From assembly GCA_039654915.1 (NCBI GenBank), contig CM077593.1, forward strand, positions 58,720,501 through 58,784,500: 64,000 nt of DNA. Reading direction: 5' to 3'. The notes below the pieces were generated by a model. That model worked only from the letters and a program-made list of their open reading frames with translations. It did not search any database and was not told where the DNA came from. The translations under genes and the position numbers were made by a program. Shown piece by piece: positions 1 to 10,906 of the stretch; the stretch's first letter is position 1, and each line of letters opens with the position of its first letter. The DNA comes from Aquilaria yunnanensis (lineage: Eukaryota > Streptophyta > Magnoliopsida > Malvales > Thymelaeaceae).

Positions 1-78
1 AACAAGGAGCCTTATTACAAGGAGGAGGCTACAAAAAGAAGGTTATAAAGAAAAAAGAAGAAGTAAAGCCCTGGACGC

Positions 79-2551
79 CTAAGAGACCCCACCATCGTGA
101 GGAGCTTCATCACCAACATCTTTTGCTGCGACCTTCAGCACCAGAGAAGAGACAAATGGTAGGTTGAGGTGCTCAATCTTTGACCAAGTCCAGTGGGGCC
201 CCTCGGTGATGTTCAGAGCAGCCAAGATGGAGAGGTCTAGGTCTGGATACTTCACCAAGACTTGGTGTCAGGCCAAATAGAAGCCATCTTGGAAAGAAAC
301 TTTAGTCGCCTGATTAGCCTTGTCTTTCTCAACAGACAAGTCTTCCACCTCATCCTTCAAATCAGTGACCTCCTTCTCCAGCTTCTTCGTCTTCTTTTTC
401 TCCTTCGTCTCCTTTTTCAGCGCCTCGACCTCGGCCTGAAGATCTGTATTTTCAGCGAAGGCCTTCATCAGGAGAGTAGAGTCTTCATCCTTCTCCTTTT
501 GATAGGCCTCATTTTCTGAAGTCAGCTTGACGACCTTCGCTCCGAGGTCAGACATCTTCTTGGAGAAATCCTTTAAGAGCTCCTCCTGACCTCTCAAGAG
601 TTCCTCCCGAAGTTTGGCAACCTCTTCCTTGGCTATTTTGCTCAATTTAGTGTTCTTGACAACCAAATTGGCACAAAATACCTTGGCCTTCTCCAGACAG
701 TCTTCGGTCCAAGACCGGACTGAAGATTGTTTTGCTACCCAAGCTCTGAAATATCTGGTGTACGCCAAGAGCTGCAAAAAAGAAGGACGTTTGGTGAAGA
801 TTTACAAAAGAAAAACAAAACACTTAGGAAAACTTGAAGGGTTTGAAGAATACTTGGGCAGTGTGCTGGGACATCCTTGCAGCGAGGACCTCCTCGTTCG
901 GGCACTCATCTACTAGGGATCTGAAAGTAGCTGGGTGAGCACGTCCTTCACCATTTGGGAAGCCATTTTGCTAGTTGTCTTTATAGAACAAATTCATGTC
1001 CTCCGTGAAGGTCCAGAAAGGCTCCTTCGGAACCTTATCCTTCGGGATATGGGAGTCCCGAAGGGCCCGCTTCCGAGTGTGCTCCACTATCCATGCCGAG
1101 GGCACCAGTTCTTCTGCAAACTCACGCCGTAATTCCATCAGTATATTGTCCCTTAGCCATACGTCTAAAAGATGGAGAATCCTAAAAATGTTAGAATTTA
1201 TGAAGAAATGGCTATGGGGCAAACTGGGTGGAACCTCTTCAATGTCATCATCAGAGTCACAGACTTCCTCCACCTCGGCAGGGACGTGTTTACCTTTGCT
1301 TCTCCTCCGCTCTTTGAGCTCTTCAGCAGAGGGGCCTCCTGCCGAAGTACCCAGGATGTCCGCCGAAGTGATAGGACTCCCAGAAATGGGGAGGGCAGTC
1401 GCCTCCGATGGCGGGTGGGCGTGGGCTAAAGGCTGGTCCCCAACCTTCGTAGCATCCTTCGGGGGAGGGGGGAAAAGGTCCTTCTTCACCTTTTTGGCCG
1501 AAGATGGCCCCCCTGCAGACACCTTCCGCCTCTTCGGGGCGGCTTTCTTCTTCTATTCCCCCTTCTAGGCTTGGCTGAGGAACAGAGACTTGTAGAAAGC
1601 CGCAGATTGATCACCCATCTCTGAAAAAGAAATAAAACATCAATGTAAGTCCATAGGCATAATTATGCCAAAACTTGGAAAGTGACTAACTCTCAACGAG
1701 GGCTCCGAATGTGAGCTCCTTCCGAAGGAGCATCACCAACCAGGACTTCTTCCCGTCGATGGCAGGAGCTGGCATGCTAAGGTCGGTCTTGTGCTCCTTG
1801 ATCACCCCTAACTCCCGATGGACCTCTTCGGTCTTGAGGTCCCACTTGATGGGGAAGGGATACAAGGAGCCCGAGGGAGCCTCGGCATCCCAGCCAGCGA
1901 CAGCTCGAATATGGCTGCCAAAATCCTCAAACCTTGTCGCCAACTTAGTAGTTAACAACTTCTTGGGATCTACAACATCCGTCTCTAGCATCCCCCAGGC
2001 CCACTTGGTTGGCTCATGTGACCATCCCTCTGCCAGCTTCAGGAAAAAGAAATTCTTTTGCCACCCTAGCCAACTGTCCTTAGTGCCGAAGCTAAACATG
2101 TATTTTTTTGCTCCCAGATCCCCGAGGTAGCAAGAAATAGAACCACCCTTCGGGACCGGATAGAGCTTGTAGTACCACAGGAAAATGATAAAGTGGGTTT
2201 CTATCTTGAAAACCCCAGACATGCAGAGAAAACGTTAAAATAAGAATATGAATTGGGAGGAAGCTGATTCAAGGCTATGCCATGGAATTGGCAAAAGTCA
2301 GAAATCATCTTCGGCGGAGGAAACCGAAGTCCGGCCTTCAGTTGGGCTCGAAAAATAGTAACCTCTCCACTATCGTTCATAAAGCTGAAATGGCTGGGAT
2401 GGGGTAGTCTGGTGGTGACATAAGAAGAAAGAAAAATCTTAGTTGTCCACTTCGCTACTTTCTCTGAAGTGGTACAACATGGGTGAGACATAAGACGCTG
2501 CCAGCTTTCGAGAATAGCTTGGACAGACATGAGGAGGATAGGGGAAGACAT
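79..2551 (-). pseudogene. Antisense gene of element M (Transposase_28-like plus coiled coil), decayed
   Basis: Four exons can be followed by comparison with the copies in B, C and G: about 2551-1691, 1620-1224, 1113-854 and 771-79, with introns 1621-1690, 1114-1223 and 772-853. Exon 1 encodes the domain named 'putative gypsy-type transposase' in plants (PF04195-like: motifs HPCCTT, LKAGLRFPPP, QLPPNSYSYFN, SWLGWQKNFF). Exon 2 is rich in K, P, E and S and looks disordered. Exon 4 is a long coiled coil (many E, K and L) ending in FQDGFYLA. Damage: a 1-nt deletion near 2225, a TAG near 1563 in exon 2, loss of the GT donor of intron 2, a TAG at the end of exon 3, and TGA at 268-270 where other copies have an arginine codon. 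Despite the family name I see no catalytic transposase core; function is unknown. Confidence 0.75.
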
Positions 2552-2840
2552 GTTCGCCTAAAGGAAATGACTTCAGAAAAAAATGTCAGGGGACTTCGGA
2601 ACAAGAAAATGAATTTAGAATCGTATAAAAAAATGGAAACCGAAGAAACTGGGGGACCTCTGAAAGGGAAACCCACCAAAACATTTTCCAAAGTCGGGAT
2701 TAGTATACGCCGTCGTGAAAGGTTACCAGAAATCGCTCCACCGCATGCACCGCCGCAAAAAAAAAAGAAAAGTTTGAGAGTAAATGAGAGCAGAATGAGA
2801 AGCAAAGGAAAGCAAGTAGGGACTTTGAAAAGGGGAGGGG

Positions 2841-2987
2841 TTTATATAGGCTGAGGAAGGTAGGCGAATCGTCACCATAATTCCCCCTCGAAGGTGAATC
2901 GTCGCCATAATTACCTGCTAAAGGTGAACAGTTGCGGTTGATGTAACCGATGCAACTGTCCCTCAATCACTACGTGACACGTGTCGC
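2841..2987 (-). promoter_or_regulatory. Antisense-gene promoter of M: TATA box and G-box
   Basis: On the minus strand TATATAAA lies at 2848-2841, about 290 bp upstream of the antisense start codon. A G-box core, GACACGTG, lies near 2977-2987, about 135 bp further upstream. The same pair with similar spacing occurs in elements B and C. It is a pattern-based call; no transcription evidence is available. Confidence 0.6.
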
Positions 2988-3150
2988 CCAACACGGCAAA
3001 GAAGGGCACGCCTTTTGACAGCACGATAGCCTAGGCACACATGTCTGAAGTAACGCATCTATTTACGAGATGTGACGGTTCACTAACCTGCATACCTGAA
3101 GTGGCGCGTTTATTTGCGGGATGCGACAGGCCACCGAAGTATAAACTTTG

Positions 3151-3169
3151 GCTTTCCGAGGAGGGCATG
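3151..3169 (+). other. Polypurine tract of M
   Basis: The run ending GAGGAGGGCATG sits directly before the TG of the 3' LTR. It is the expected plus-strand primer site for reverse transcription. The tracts of G, C and B have the same GGGCATG ending. Confidence 0.8.
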
Positions 3170-4015
3170 TGATAGCCGAACGGCTATCGCACCTGAATAG
3201 CCCCTAGGGGTAACATACTTATTACCATCCTCGGATTTATATGTAACCTACCTCGGGAAGAAGGGGTCCTTGCCACCCTCGGTCAGTGGCACCACCACCC
3301 TTGGAAATGGCAGGATATACCATTCTTGGTTAAGTCATCTAGAGACCTCGGGGAATACCTCTCCACTCTCGGAAGAGTGCGGTGTCCCCTGAAGGTCCTC
3401 TACATGGCCGAGGGGCCTCTCCCCACAGTCCTTGGAGAGAAAGTGGTACCGAAGGGGGATTACTCCCCGAGGGGGTTTCCTCCACTGAAGGGATCTCTAG
3501 AATATGACAAAAATGATTAAGGAGTCTCCGACAAGCCGCCCTCGTACAGTCCCCGGCACGCCGCCCTTAGACACTCTCAGACACGCCGCCCTCGGACACG
3601 TTCTGACACGCCACCCTCATACAACCTAGGCTTCTGACCAAACGGCCTGTGGTTGGCTAGAGGCCCCCAATCCTGAAAGTACAGACCGCATCTAACCTAA
3701 CACATGTCATGATCTAGGCAAGCTGTGGCAAATGTACTTCTCCTGTGCACGTCCTGATAAATATTAGGGAAACGACCCAATTAAAGGGAGGCTAAGGGAA
3801 AACTCTCCACTCCCTACTTATTACTCTCCATTTCCAAATACTGACTTGGGCATCGGAGACTCCCCCCCGGAAAAACATCCTGGGGACCTCCTAATGCTTG
3901 TTCTTTGAGTAATTTAGGTAACCCTTCCCCGAAAATCTTTCCTTTAGATGTTCACCCCACCGGAAGTCCCCTCCAGGCTAACTATGTTCTACAACGAAGA
4001 TGTCAGTGGGCATCA
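3170..4015 (+). repeat. 3' LTR of element M (846 bp)
   Basis: It starts TGATAGCC and ends GGGCATCA. The first bases form a perfect hairpin, GATAGCC-GAAC-GGCTATC. It shares with the other Tat LTRs a G-box-like ACATGTCATGATC (about 3702) and a conserved GC-rich hairpin at 3865-3885 after CTGACTTGGG. Between about 3529 and 3625 it has four imperfect copies of a 24-26 bp unit built around CACGCCGCCCTC. Confidence 0.88.
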
Positions 4016-6214
4016 CCGATTGAATCCAAGTGTTACCATTACTAAGTTTCTTAATGAAACTTACTCCCCTCAATTCTGTCAATTCAGGTCCAGTAGAAAG
4101 ATCTCATTCAAACTGATCATTGTGGTTTGATTTTTAATCTAAAATTTCAGTTACATATACTTCCATGCATCTAGTTATGATCTGGAAATTTTGGTGATTT
4201 TAAGAGCACATTTGGTATTTTTAATGGTGGTACTTACTGTGTTGTGCGGCAACTGTCCAGCATGAGTCTACTGTGTCCCAGGCACTCCTGTAACCGAGGG
4301 TGCATATTTAGCTGAGTTAAAACCATTTTGTAGTACACGTATGCATGTACATTTAGAATATGTAAAATGAGACAAGTATGTGAACATTTGAGCAATGTTT
4401 TGGCTATGTAAGTGATGTGGTGCAATGCTACCTAAGTGTGAATGATGTTAGTGTTGTGCCCAAAAGCCAATCACGAGATGATTGTATTTTTGCACATTGA
4501 GTCATGATATTTTATTAAGGCATTAATCCAGCAATTATGTTTGTTGTTTTGTTTCTGCGTAACTTAACAAACATAATTGTAACCCTAGAATAATGATATT
4601 CTTAAATGTCCCTAGTCTAGTATTATTGTGGAGCGGGTTGTAATAATACATAATGACTAGCATATGTGGAGACTAATATGAGATATGTAGTCTAGATATG
4701 GGTACAAGTTGGAGAACTTGTGTACTGGACCGACCCACCATGAGAACACTTCATGGATCGTTATATGAGTGTCATAAGTGATTCTCATAATGATCATGGT
4801 ATATGTAGTCCTTTGACCTAAAATCATCAAGGTTCCCTGCATGTGAGTCACATACTTTGATACTTTCCTTTGTTGCTCCTAACTGAGTGAACTTGAAGGG
4901 GGTCATTGGGTATGTCACATATCATACGGAGGGATTTGTATGATCGAGATGGGATTTGTGCCTCCTATGTAACGGGAGTGATATCTTCGGGCCCCTTGAT
5001 AGAGTAAGACTTAGAAAAATGCATGGCCATGCTCGGATGAGTTGATATACGATATCAATGTCATCAGTTTAAGTTGGTCTACTCGTTAATCAAGAAACTA
5101 AAGATTGGGCTATACGAGAGTGACACATTCCATGTCTCGTGCTTAGTCTTGATGTTTTGGACAAAGGGACAATGGCATATATCGGTGATGATAATAAAGG
5201 TTGAGTCGAATCATCGACAATCTTGTCACTTGGGTAGCAATGATGTGTTGCTAGACACCGCTCATTGCTTATGATCATAAATGTGATTTATGATCATTGC
5301 CAACATGATAAGAGCCTATTGGGTCGCACACATAGAGCTATTTGGATCATTAGAGTGCATGGACTAATTATTTGGGTTATGGTTTCACTTTAATTTCGTA
5401 TTAATAATGGGCCCAAGAGTTGAGCCATTATTAAGCCCGAAATTAAATCCTAATTGGATTAGGGCTTTGGAACCCATTAGGCCTGGAAGTTGAGTCTCAT
5501 TATAAATACAACTTCTAGTGAGAAATTTGCAGGTCTCCTTGCCCTAGCCTCCCAAAAGGACAGCCGCACTCTTCTCTTGCAATTCCTTGGAAGACGCAAG
5601 CTAGCACTGCGAGCGCAAGAGAAATGCATCTGTCGGCACGTGGTGGAAGCGTGGTGATCCCAAGAGGCTCGTGTGGATACCATAGAGAGCTTGAACACGT
5701 CAACTGTTCAGGTTTTGTGATTCGACTCTACAGTTGAGTGAGAGATCTCAACCGAAAATTAGGTATGAAAATTTTCAAACACCCGGTTTACCCCGTTTCA
5801 CTTGGATCCTGGAGGGTTTCAGTTAAATTCCGCTGCGTTGTTTGGCCCCCGAAACCCAACAAATGATGGGCTGTTTATTTGTAAATTCTATTTTAGCCAC
5901 ATATGGTTGTTAAATGCAAGGGAATGTATTTCCTATGTGTAATTGACCTATATGGGGTAGCCTTGGAGGGTTTTCCCCTTGTGAATGAAATGTTTGAACA
6001 CTTATGAAATTTTGTATGGGCAAAATGGTCATAAAGTGACTAGAATTTTGACTCTGTACTTAAAGTTTTATATCTTCTTATGTAGAAAATATCTTGATAT
6101 GAAATTTTGACCACACCTAGAGAACATCTATAGGTTGAATTGGGATTTTTAATTTCTAAATTTGCAGCCCTATAGCCAAAGATATGATGTTACAAATTTG
6201 GCTAAGTTACACTT
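4016..6214 (+). repeat. Fragment of old long LTR K (family of element H), plus strand
   Basis: 4016-4445 and 5862-6214 match, in reverse complement, consecutive parts of the 5' LTR of H (about 61990 down to 61235), for example the stretch with CCAAAGATATGATG and GGCTAAGTTAC. The two pieces are separated by solo LTR N. The left end is cut by M and the right end by A, so K is only a middle piece of the LTR. No gene is present. Confidence 0.8.
4446..5861 (+). repeat. Solo LTR N, copia-like (1416 bp)
   Basis: It starts TGTTAG and ends CCCAACA, and is flanked by a perfect 5 bp duplication AATGA (4441-4445 and 5862-5866). A TATAAATA box lies at 5501-5508, leaving about 350 bp to the end, which fits U3-R-U5 on the plus strand. 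No internal retrotransposon sequence adjoins it, so it is a solo LTR. A second copy is at 59123-60526. The superfamily is inferred only from the TGTT...AACA ends and the general look; no coding region is attached. Small ORFs in it are not credible genes. Confidence 0.85.
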
Positions 6215-7069
6215 TGATAGCCAAAGGCTATCGCCTCAATCTGGCCGAACACCCTGCCACAACAATGGCCAGAAGAACTGGCGCTTCCCGGGAACAGGTG
6301 GAATCATGCACCTCGGGAGATAGCCGGAGAGCTCTGAGCCTCGGCACGCTAGTAAAACTTGAGGACTCTATTCGCCCCCCAAGGTTGTGAATAGCGCGCC
6401 TTCGGAAAAGGGGCACCAGACATTGCTGCCCGAAAATGATATCCCCAAAGGTGGAACCCCCTGGAACTGGGAACCCCCGAACTGAGGGTATGCTTCCCGA
6501 AGAGGCTCTGTCTGAACTAGAGGACGACCTCGCCCAGGGACCTCGGGAGTACGGCAGGAGCATTTAAGGAAGCCTCTGACACGTCCCACCACAGACGTAA
6601 AAAGCCGCCCTGACGCGCAGACGCCATCAGAATCACATCATGGCCCGTCTCAGCACAAGGCTCGAGGCCATCTGGTTACCAACTATCTGTCCCCGACGCC
6701 CAGAAGTTCAGGAGCATCCGACCGTACACGTGTCATGATCTGAACGGGCTAGGTATTCCTATATATACAGGAAATAAATACTTAAAAGGAGGTTGGTTGG
6801 CCGGAGATACAGCTCCCACACTCTGAGAAAATACCAGGCGAGACTTTTCTGCCTTTCTCTTTGAGCTAGTGACTTTCTCCTTTTTCCGGCCACCACTGAC
6901 TTGGGCGTCGGAGGCTCCCGCCCCGGAAAAACACTCAGGGGGCCTCCTAACCCTGTTTACCAGCTTTTCAGGTACTCTCCTTGGGGCGATCCACCTTCCA
7001 GGCATTCTTCCTCCTAGAAGTCTCTTCAACAGTCATCATGACTCACAACGATGAGGCCCCAGGCCATCA
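6215..7069 (+). repeat. 5' LTR of element A (855 bp)
   Basis: It starts TGATAGCCAAAGGCTATC, a terminal hairpin, and ends GGCCATCA just before the primer-binding site. A G-box (ACACGTGT, 6726-6733) lies about 30 bp before TATATATA (6760-6767), the likely LTR promoter. The conserved GC-rich hairpin is at 6921-6941. The gag start codon (7038) is inside the LTR. Confidence 0.92.
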
Positions 7070-9044
7070 TTTGGCGCCGTCTGTGGGAACCCGCTCGCAA
7101 ATCGCCGTCGTTGAGACTCGGCGTTCTAAGGACAAGGGACTCCCAAGGTCCTCGTCCGCGCCTGAGATACAACCGGCCGCTGAGCAGACATTCCCAGAGA
7201 CTTCTACGCCCGAGGAAGACCGCCCTCTGGTAATCACCATGAGCTTCTTGAGGGACTTTCAGCGCTCGGTCGTGGCTGAAATGACTCAGCAGATCGACCG
7301 AAGATGGCCACAGCAGTCACAGGCCCAGAAACCCTCATCATCAGCACGCCCTCGGGAGAGAAGCCCCAAGTATACATACCGCAGTTCAGGAAGTGGAGAG
7401 CCTCGCGGAGAATCATCCACAGAAGATATAGCCCTCGGGAAACGGCCTGTGGGACAAACCGGGTCTAAGCAACTGAGAGTCTCACAGCGAAGCAGTTTGT
7501 CGCTCGAGGCGAGGTCCCTGACCCCTCCGCCTCGAACTCGCTCCCCGAAGAGGCGCCGTCGATCTCCCTCCCGCGAAAATGGTCCTAGCGCCACTGCGCT
7601 TATGGAAAGGATATTGGCATGGTTGGACAGAGTGGAGAAGCAAGTGGCCAGAAAACCCGTTTGGGACAGGCTGTCGGGGGCATTATGCGAAGATGACTCC
7701 CCGTTTATTCGCGCCGTCGTTGAGGCAGCTATGCCAGGCGACTTCAGAGTGCCTAGGCTAGAGATCTATGATGGCCGGACTGATCCACAGGCCCATCTGA
7801 CGAAGTACAGACGGAGCATGATAATGCATGGAGCCGATGACGCTACCATGTGCAAATGCTTCGAAGTCACCCTCACGGGCCCAGCAACAGCATGGTACAA
7901 TTCCTTGCCCCCAGGGACTATGACTGAGTTCCAGGAGTTGTCCACAGCCTTCACCCAGCAGTTCATTGGGAGCAGGCCGACGGCCAAAATGCCTATGCAG
8001 ATGTTCGACATAGAGCAGAGAAACGGAGAGACAATCCGAGACTATGTCGAACGATTCAACAGGGAAGCACTTAGTGTCCCGGACTTCCGGCCCGAAATCC
8101 GCATCCTCGCTGTGACACGGGGCCTTCGGCGTGACTCACAGCTGTTCTACGAGTTCTCAAAGGACCCCCCGGAGACCCTCAGAGAATTTTACCGAAGGGC
8201 AGAGCAGCACATGACAGCCAAGGAATTGAGGATGGCGGGGCCGAAGTCTGATCATCACCGCGCCGAAGGGTCCATTCAGCAAGCTCGGCATCTTTCTGAA
8301 CACACAGGCCGACCACGACGAATGCGAGGAAGGAAACCTCAAAGTTTCACGCCCTTGAGCACGACACGGACCAACATTCTCATGGCGCTGGAAAGGCAAG
8401 GGACGCAGATTCGGCGGCCAAAGGCCATGGCCGCCGATAATAAGAAGAATGCCAAGAAGTTCTGCCAGTTTCATCGCGACCACGGTCATGACACCGAAGA
8501 CTGCTTCCAGCTGAAGAAGTACATAGAGTCGGTGATCAAACAGGGCCAACTTCGCAAATACCTACTGATGCCCTCCCCAAAAGGCAGAAAAGAGGAGGAA
8601 GAGAGGGCCGAAAACGAGGACTATGACTCCGACAGGCGGAGAAACAGAAGTCCAAAAAGGCGCCTTCCACCTCCAGTAGGGGTCATCCAAACCATCACCA
8701 CGGGGCTCCCATCCTCGGAAAGAAAGTGGAAGGCCAGAGAAATTGCAGTTATGGAGTATCAAAGTTCATCAAAGAAACTGGCTCGCAAAGATGGCTCCAC
8801 CGTCGTCTTCCCCCACGACGACCCGCTGCTGATAATGGCGAGAATAGGGAACTGGGATGTCAAGAGAGTGTTGCTTGATGATGGCTCAAATGCTGACGTC
8901 CTATTCTCGCACTTACTACCGAGCTTGGGCATCTCCAGCAGCGAGCTTAAACCTGTCACCACGCCCACCTTCGGCGTTGGGCCATCCGAACTACCCGTCC
9001 TCGGATGGATCGACCTCCCCTTGATGATGAAGGCACTTCGGTAG
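7038..9044 (+). CDS. gag: gag-protease polyprotein of element A (Tat)
   Basis: The frame is open for about 668 residues from ATG 7038, which lies in the last bases of the LTR; an upstream ATG at 6981 is also in frame. Order: a basic, S/R/P-rich N-terminus; the retrotransposon gag (capsid) domain (from VPRLEIYDGRTDPQ to AEQHMTA, roughly residues 235-390); a zinc-knuckle variant CQFHRDHGHDTEDC with C-H-H-C ligands at normal spacing (about 8461-8502); and an aspartic protease region with the active-site motif LLDDGSNADVLF (about 8870-8905). In B the protease runs on into reverse transcriptase in one frame. Here a 1-nt deletion near 9033 puts pol into another frame. Gag would form the particle and bind RNA; protease would cut the polyprotein. 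Confidence 0.88.
   Translation: MTHNDEAPGHHLAPSVGTRSQIAVVETRRSKDKGLPRSSSAPEIQPAAEQTFPETSTPEEDRPLVITMSFLRDFQRSVVAEMTQQIDRRWPQQSQAQKPSSSARPRERSPKYTYRSSGSGEPRGESSTEDIALGKRPVGQTGSKQLRVSQRSSLSLEARSLTPPPRTRSPKRRRRSPSRENGPSATALMERILAWLDRVEKQVARKPVWDRLSGALCEDDSPFIRAVVEAAMPGDFRVPRLEIYDGRTDPQAHLTKYRRSMIMHGADDATMCKCFEVTLTGPATAWYNSLPPGTMTEFQELSTAFTQQFIGSRPTAKMPMQMFDIEQRNGETIRDYVERFNREALSVPDFRPEIRILAVTRGLRRDSQLFYEFSKDPPETLREFYRRAEQHMTAKELRMAGPKSDHHRAEGSIQQARHLSEHTGRPRRMRGRKPQSFTPLSTTRTNILMALERQGTQIRRPKAMAADNKKNAKKFCQFHRDHGHDTEDCFQLKKYIESVIKQGQLRKYLLMPSPKGRKEEEERAENEDYDSDRRRNRSPKRRLPPPVGVIQTITTGLPSSERKWKAREIAVMEYQSSSKKLARKDGSTVVFPHDDPLLIMARIGNWDVKRVLLDDGSNADVLFSHLLPSLGISSSELKPVTTPTFGVGPSELPVLGWIDLPLMMKALR
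7072..7089 (+). other. Primer-binding site of A
   Basis: TGGCGCCGTCTGTGGGAA follows the LTR after two bases. The first nine bases fit a tRNA with 3' end ACGGCGCCA, as in plant tRNA-Asp; the rest fits poorly, so the primer tRNA is uncertain. The site is inside the gag reading frame and is read as HLAPSVG. Confidence 0.75.
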
Positions 9045-10906
9045 ACGAAGCAGCTGAGTTGTACGCGTCCACAGTGCCAAGATTCATCGTCATGGACGTC
9101 CCGTCTTCGTACAACGCCATCCTTGGAAGGCAGACTCAAGGGAACCTACACATTTGCCCCGATGTGAAGTACTTGACTGTCACATTTGCCACCAAGGATG
9201 GAGATGCAGAGGTCTTCATCGACCAAGCCAAGGTAAGAAAGGTGTTTGTAAAAGCACGAAAGGCTCCGGCAAACAACTCTACACAAACGGTGGAGGCAAA
9301 GGCGCAGGAGAAAGGCAAAGAAGGAGATCCCGCAGAAGCAGAAACGGAAGCATTAGATCTTGTCCCAGGACAATCTACCCGAATAGGGAAGAGCTTGGCC
9401 AAAGGTAACAAGGAAAATCTTGTATCCTTTCTGCTAAAAAATAAAGATCTGTTTGCCTACTCGCCGAAAGACATGCCAGGAGTGAACCCTGGCATAATAC
9501 AGCACAGCCTCAAAGTAAGCCCGGAAGCAAAACCTATCAGGCAAAAGAAACGAAGCATCTCAGCCCACAAAAGCAACTTCGTGAAAACCGAAGTCCAGTG
9601 CCTATTGGATGCTGAAGTTATCAGGGAGGTAAAATACCCCGAATGGTTAAGCAACGTGGTCATCGCCACAAAAGAAGGTAGCAGCAAACTCCGGATGTGC
9701 ATTGATTTCAGAAACTTGAACGATGCTTGCCCGAAAGACTCATTTCCCCTCCCGCCAATAGATCAACTGGTAGATTCAACGGCCGAATACGGGCTCCTGA
9801 GCTTCCTAGATGCCTTCAGCGGCTACCATCAGATAAGGATGGACCCCGAAGATGAAGAAAAAACTGCCTTCATCACCGAGGGAGGAATGTACTGCTATGT
9901 CAGAATGCCCTTCGGGCTCAAAAATGCAGGAGCCACCTACCAGAGACTGATGAACAAGGTCTTCAAGGACCAAATGGGGAGAAACATAGAGGTATATGTT
10001 GATGATATGATAGTCAAAAGCAAGCTGCCCGGCTACCACGTTGCAGATTTGGAGGAAACCTTCCAAAAGCTCAGAGCCTTCGGGATTCGCCTTAATCCCG
10101 AGAAGTGTATCTTCGACGTGACCTCGGGAAAATTCCTTGGGTACATGGTATCCGAAACAGGCATCGACGCCAATCCTGAGAAGATTAAGGCTCTGCTTGA
10201 GTTCCGAACTCCTGCCACAGTCAAAGACGTGCAGAGACTAACCGGAAGAATAACCTCTCTGAGCAGGTTTATTTCCAGGTACGGAGATAGGTGTATACCT
10301 TTCTTCAAAGTCCTCACAAAGGCAGCAAAGATGGAAGGCGACCTCGGAAGAAACAATCATCCTTGGGACGAAGATTGCCAAAAGGCCTGGGAAGAACTCA
10401 AAGTCTACCTGGCCAGCCTGCCGACTCTGCGACAACCTCGGGAGGGAGAACCCCTCGTACTGTACCTCGCCGTCACAGAAAAGGCCGTGAGCTCGGTCCT
10501 GGTGAAAGAAGAAGGGCCGAAACAATGGCCGGTCTACTACGTCAGCAAGTCCCTGCATGGTGCCGAAGTCAGGTACCCTTTGCTTCAAAAAGCTATATAC
10601 GCCTTGGTGCTTGCAGGAAGAAGACTGCGACCATATTTCCAGGCTCACCCCATCATCGTCCGAAGTAGTCTACCACTACGGGATGTTATGAAGAGAGTTG
10701 ATCATTCGGGAAGGCTCTCCAAGTGGTGCATAGAGCTTGGCGAACATGAAATCACGTATGAGACTCGGAAGGCCATAAAAGCCCAAGCATTGGCAGATTT
10801 TATCACCGAAATACCCACCACTGAGGAGAACCACTCAGATCCGAAAGAAGGTGAGCCAGAATGGACCTTGCATGTTGACGGAGCCTCGGGGTCCAATCAC
10901 TGCTAG
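9005..10906 (+). pseudogene. pol: pol of element A: protease C-terminus, reverse transcriptase, RNase H, truncated
   Basis: The frame is open for 633 residues but its true start lies upstream, before the frameshift near 9033. Reverse transcriptase is complete: CIDFRNLNDACPKDSFPLPPI, LSFLDAFSGYHQI, MPFGLKNAGATYQ and the catalytic YVDD (about 9995-10006). It is followed by an RNase H domain in which the usual acidic residues are replaced (LYLAVTEKAVSS, YPLLQKAIYAL, IVRSSLPL). The second RNase H begins (WTLHVDGASGS) and is cut at 10898; the last few codons to the stop at 10906 are foreign. Integrase is missing, so this copy cannot be autonomous. Confidence 0.88.

Larger units (their letters stand above)
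1..4015 (+). mobile_element. Element M: 3' part of a Tat-type Ty3/gypsy retrotransposon
   Basis: The window opens inside this element. It shows, in order, an antisense gene (minus strand, 79-2551), the promoter of that gene, a purine-rich tract ending in GGAGGGCATG, and a 3' LTR that starts at 3170. The same order is seen in complete elements C and G, which fixes the sense strand as plus. The 5' LTR, gag and pol lie outside the window. The sequence just after the LTR, CCGAT (4016-4020), is the predicted target duplication; its partner is off the window. Upstream of the antisense promoter two imperfect copies of a roughly 51 bp unit occur near 3045 and 3096. Confidence 0.85.
6215..10898 (+). 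mobile_element. Element A: 3'-truncated Tat-type Ty3/gypsy retrotransposon
   Basis: The 5' LTR (6215-7069), primer-binding site, gag, protease, reverse transcriptase and first RNase H are present in order. Homology to element C stops at about 10898, a few codons into the second RNase H. Integrase, antisense gene and 3' LTR are missing. No 3' LTR of this family in the same orientation follows, so a deletion rather than an insertion removed the rest. Its LTR is nearly identical to solo LTR O inside element B. Confidence 0.9.

Noticed and set aside
996..1568. Long plus-strand frame opposite the antisense gene of M
   Set aside because: It is a shadow of exon 2 in the other strand; composition is biased and no family resemblance is seen.
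6210..6214. CACTT as target duplication of element A
   Set aside because: The 3' end of A is deleted, so there is no partner to compare.
7072..7089. tRNA gene or fragment at the primer-binding site
   Set aside because: Only the tRNA 3' end is matched, as expected for a primer site; there is no cloverleaf.
9154..9408. Frames overlapping pol in other phases
   Set aside because: Shadows of the reverse transcriptase region; the true frame has clear motifs.
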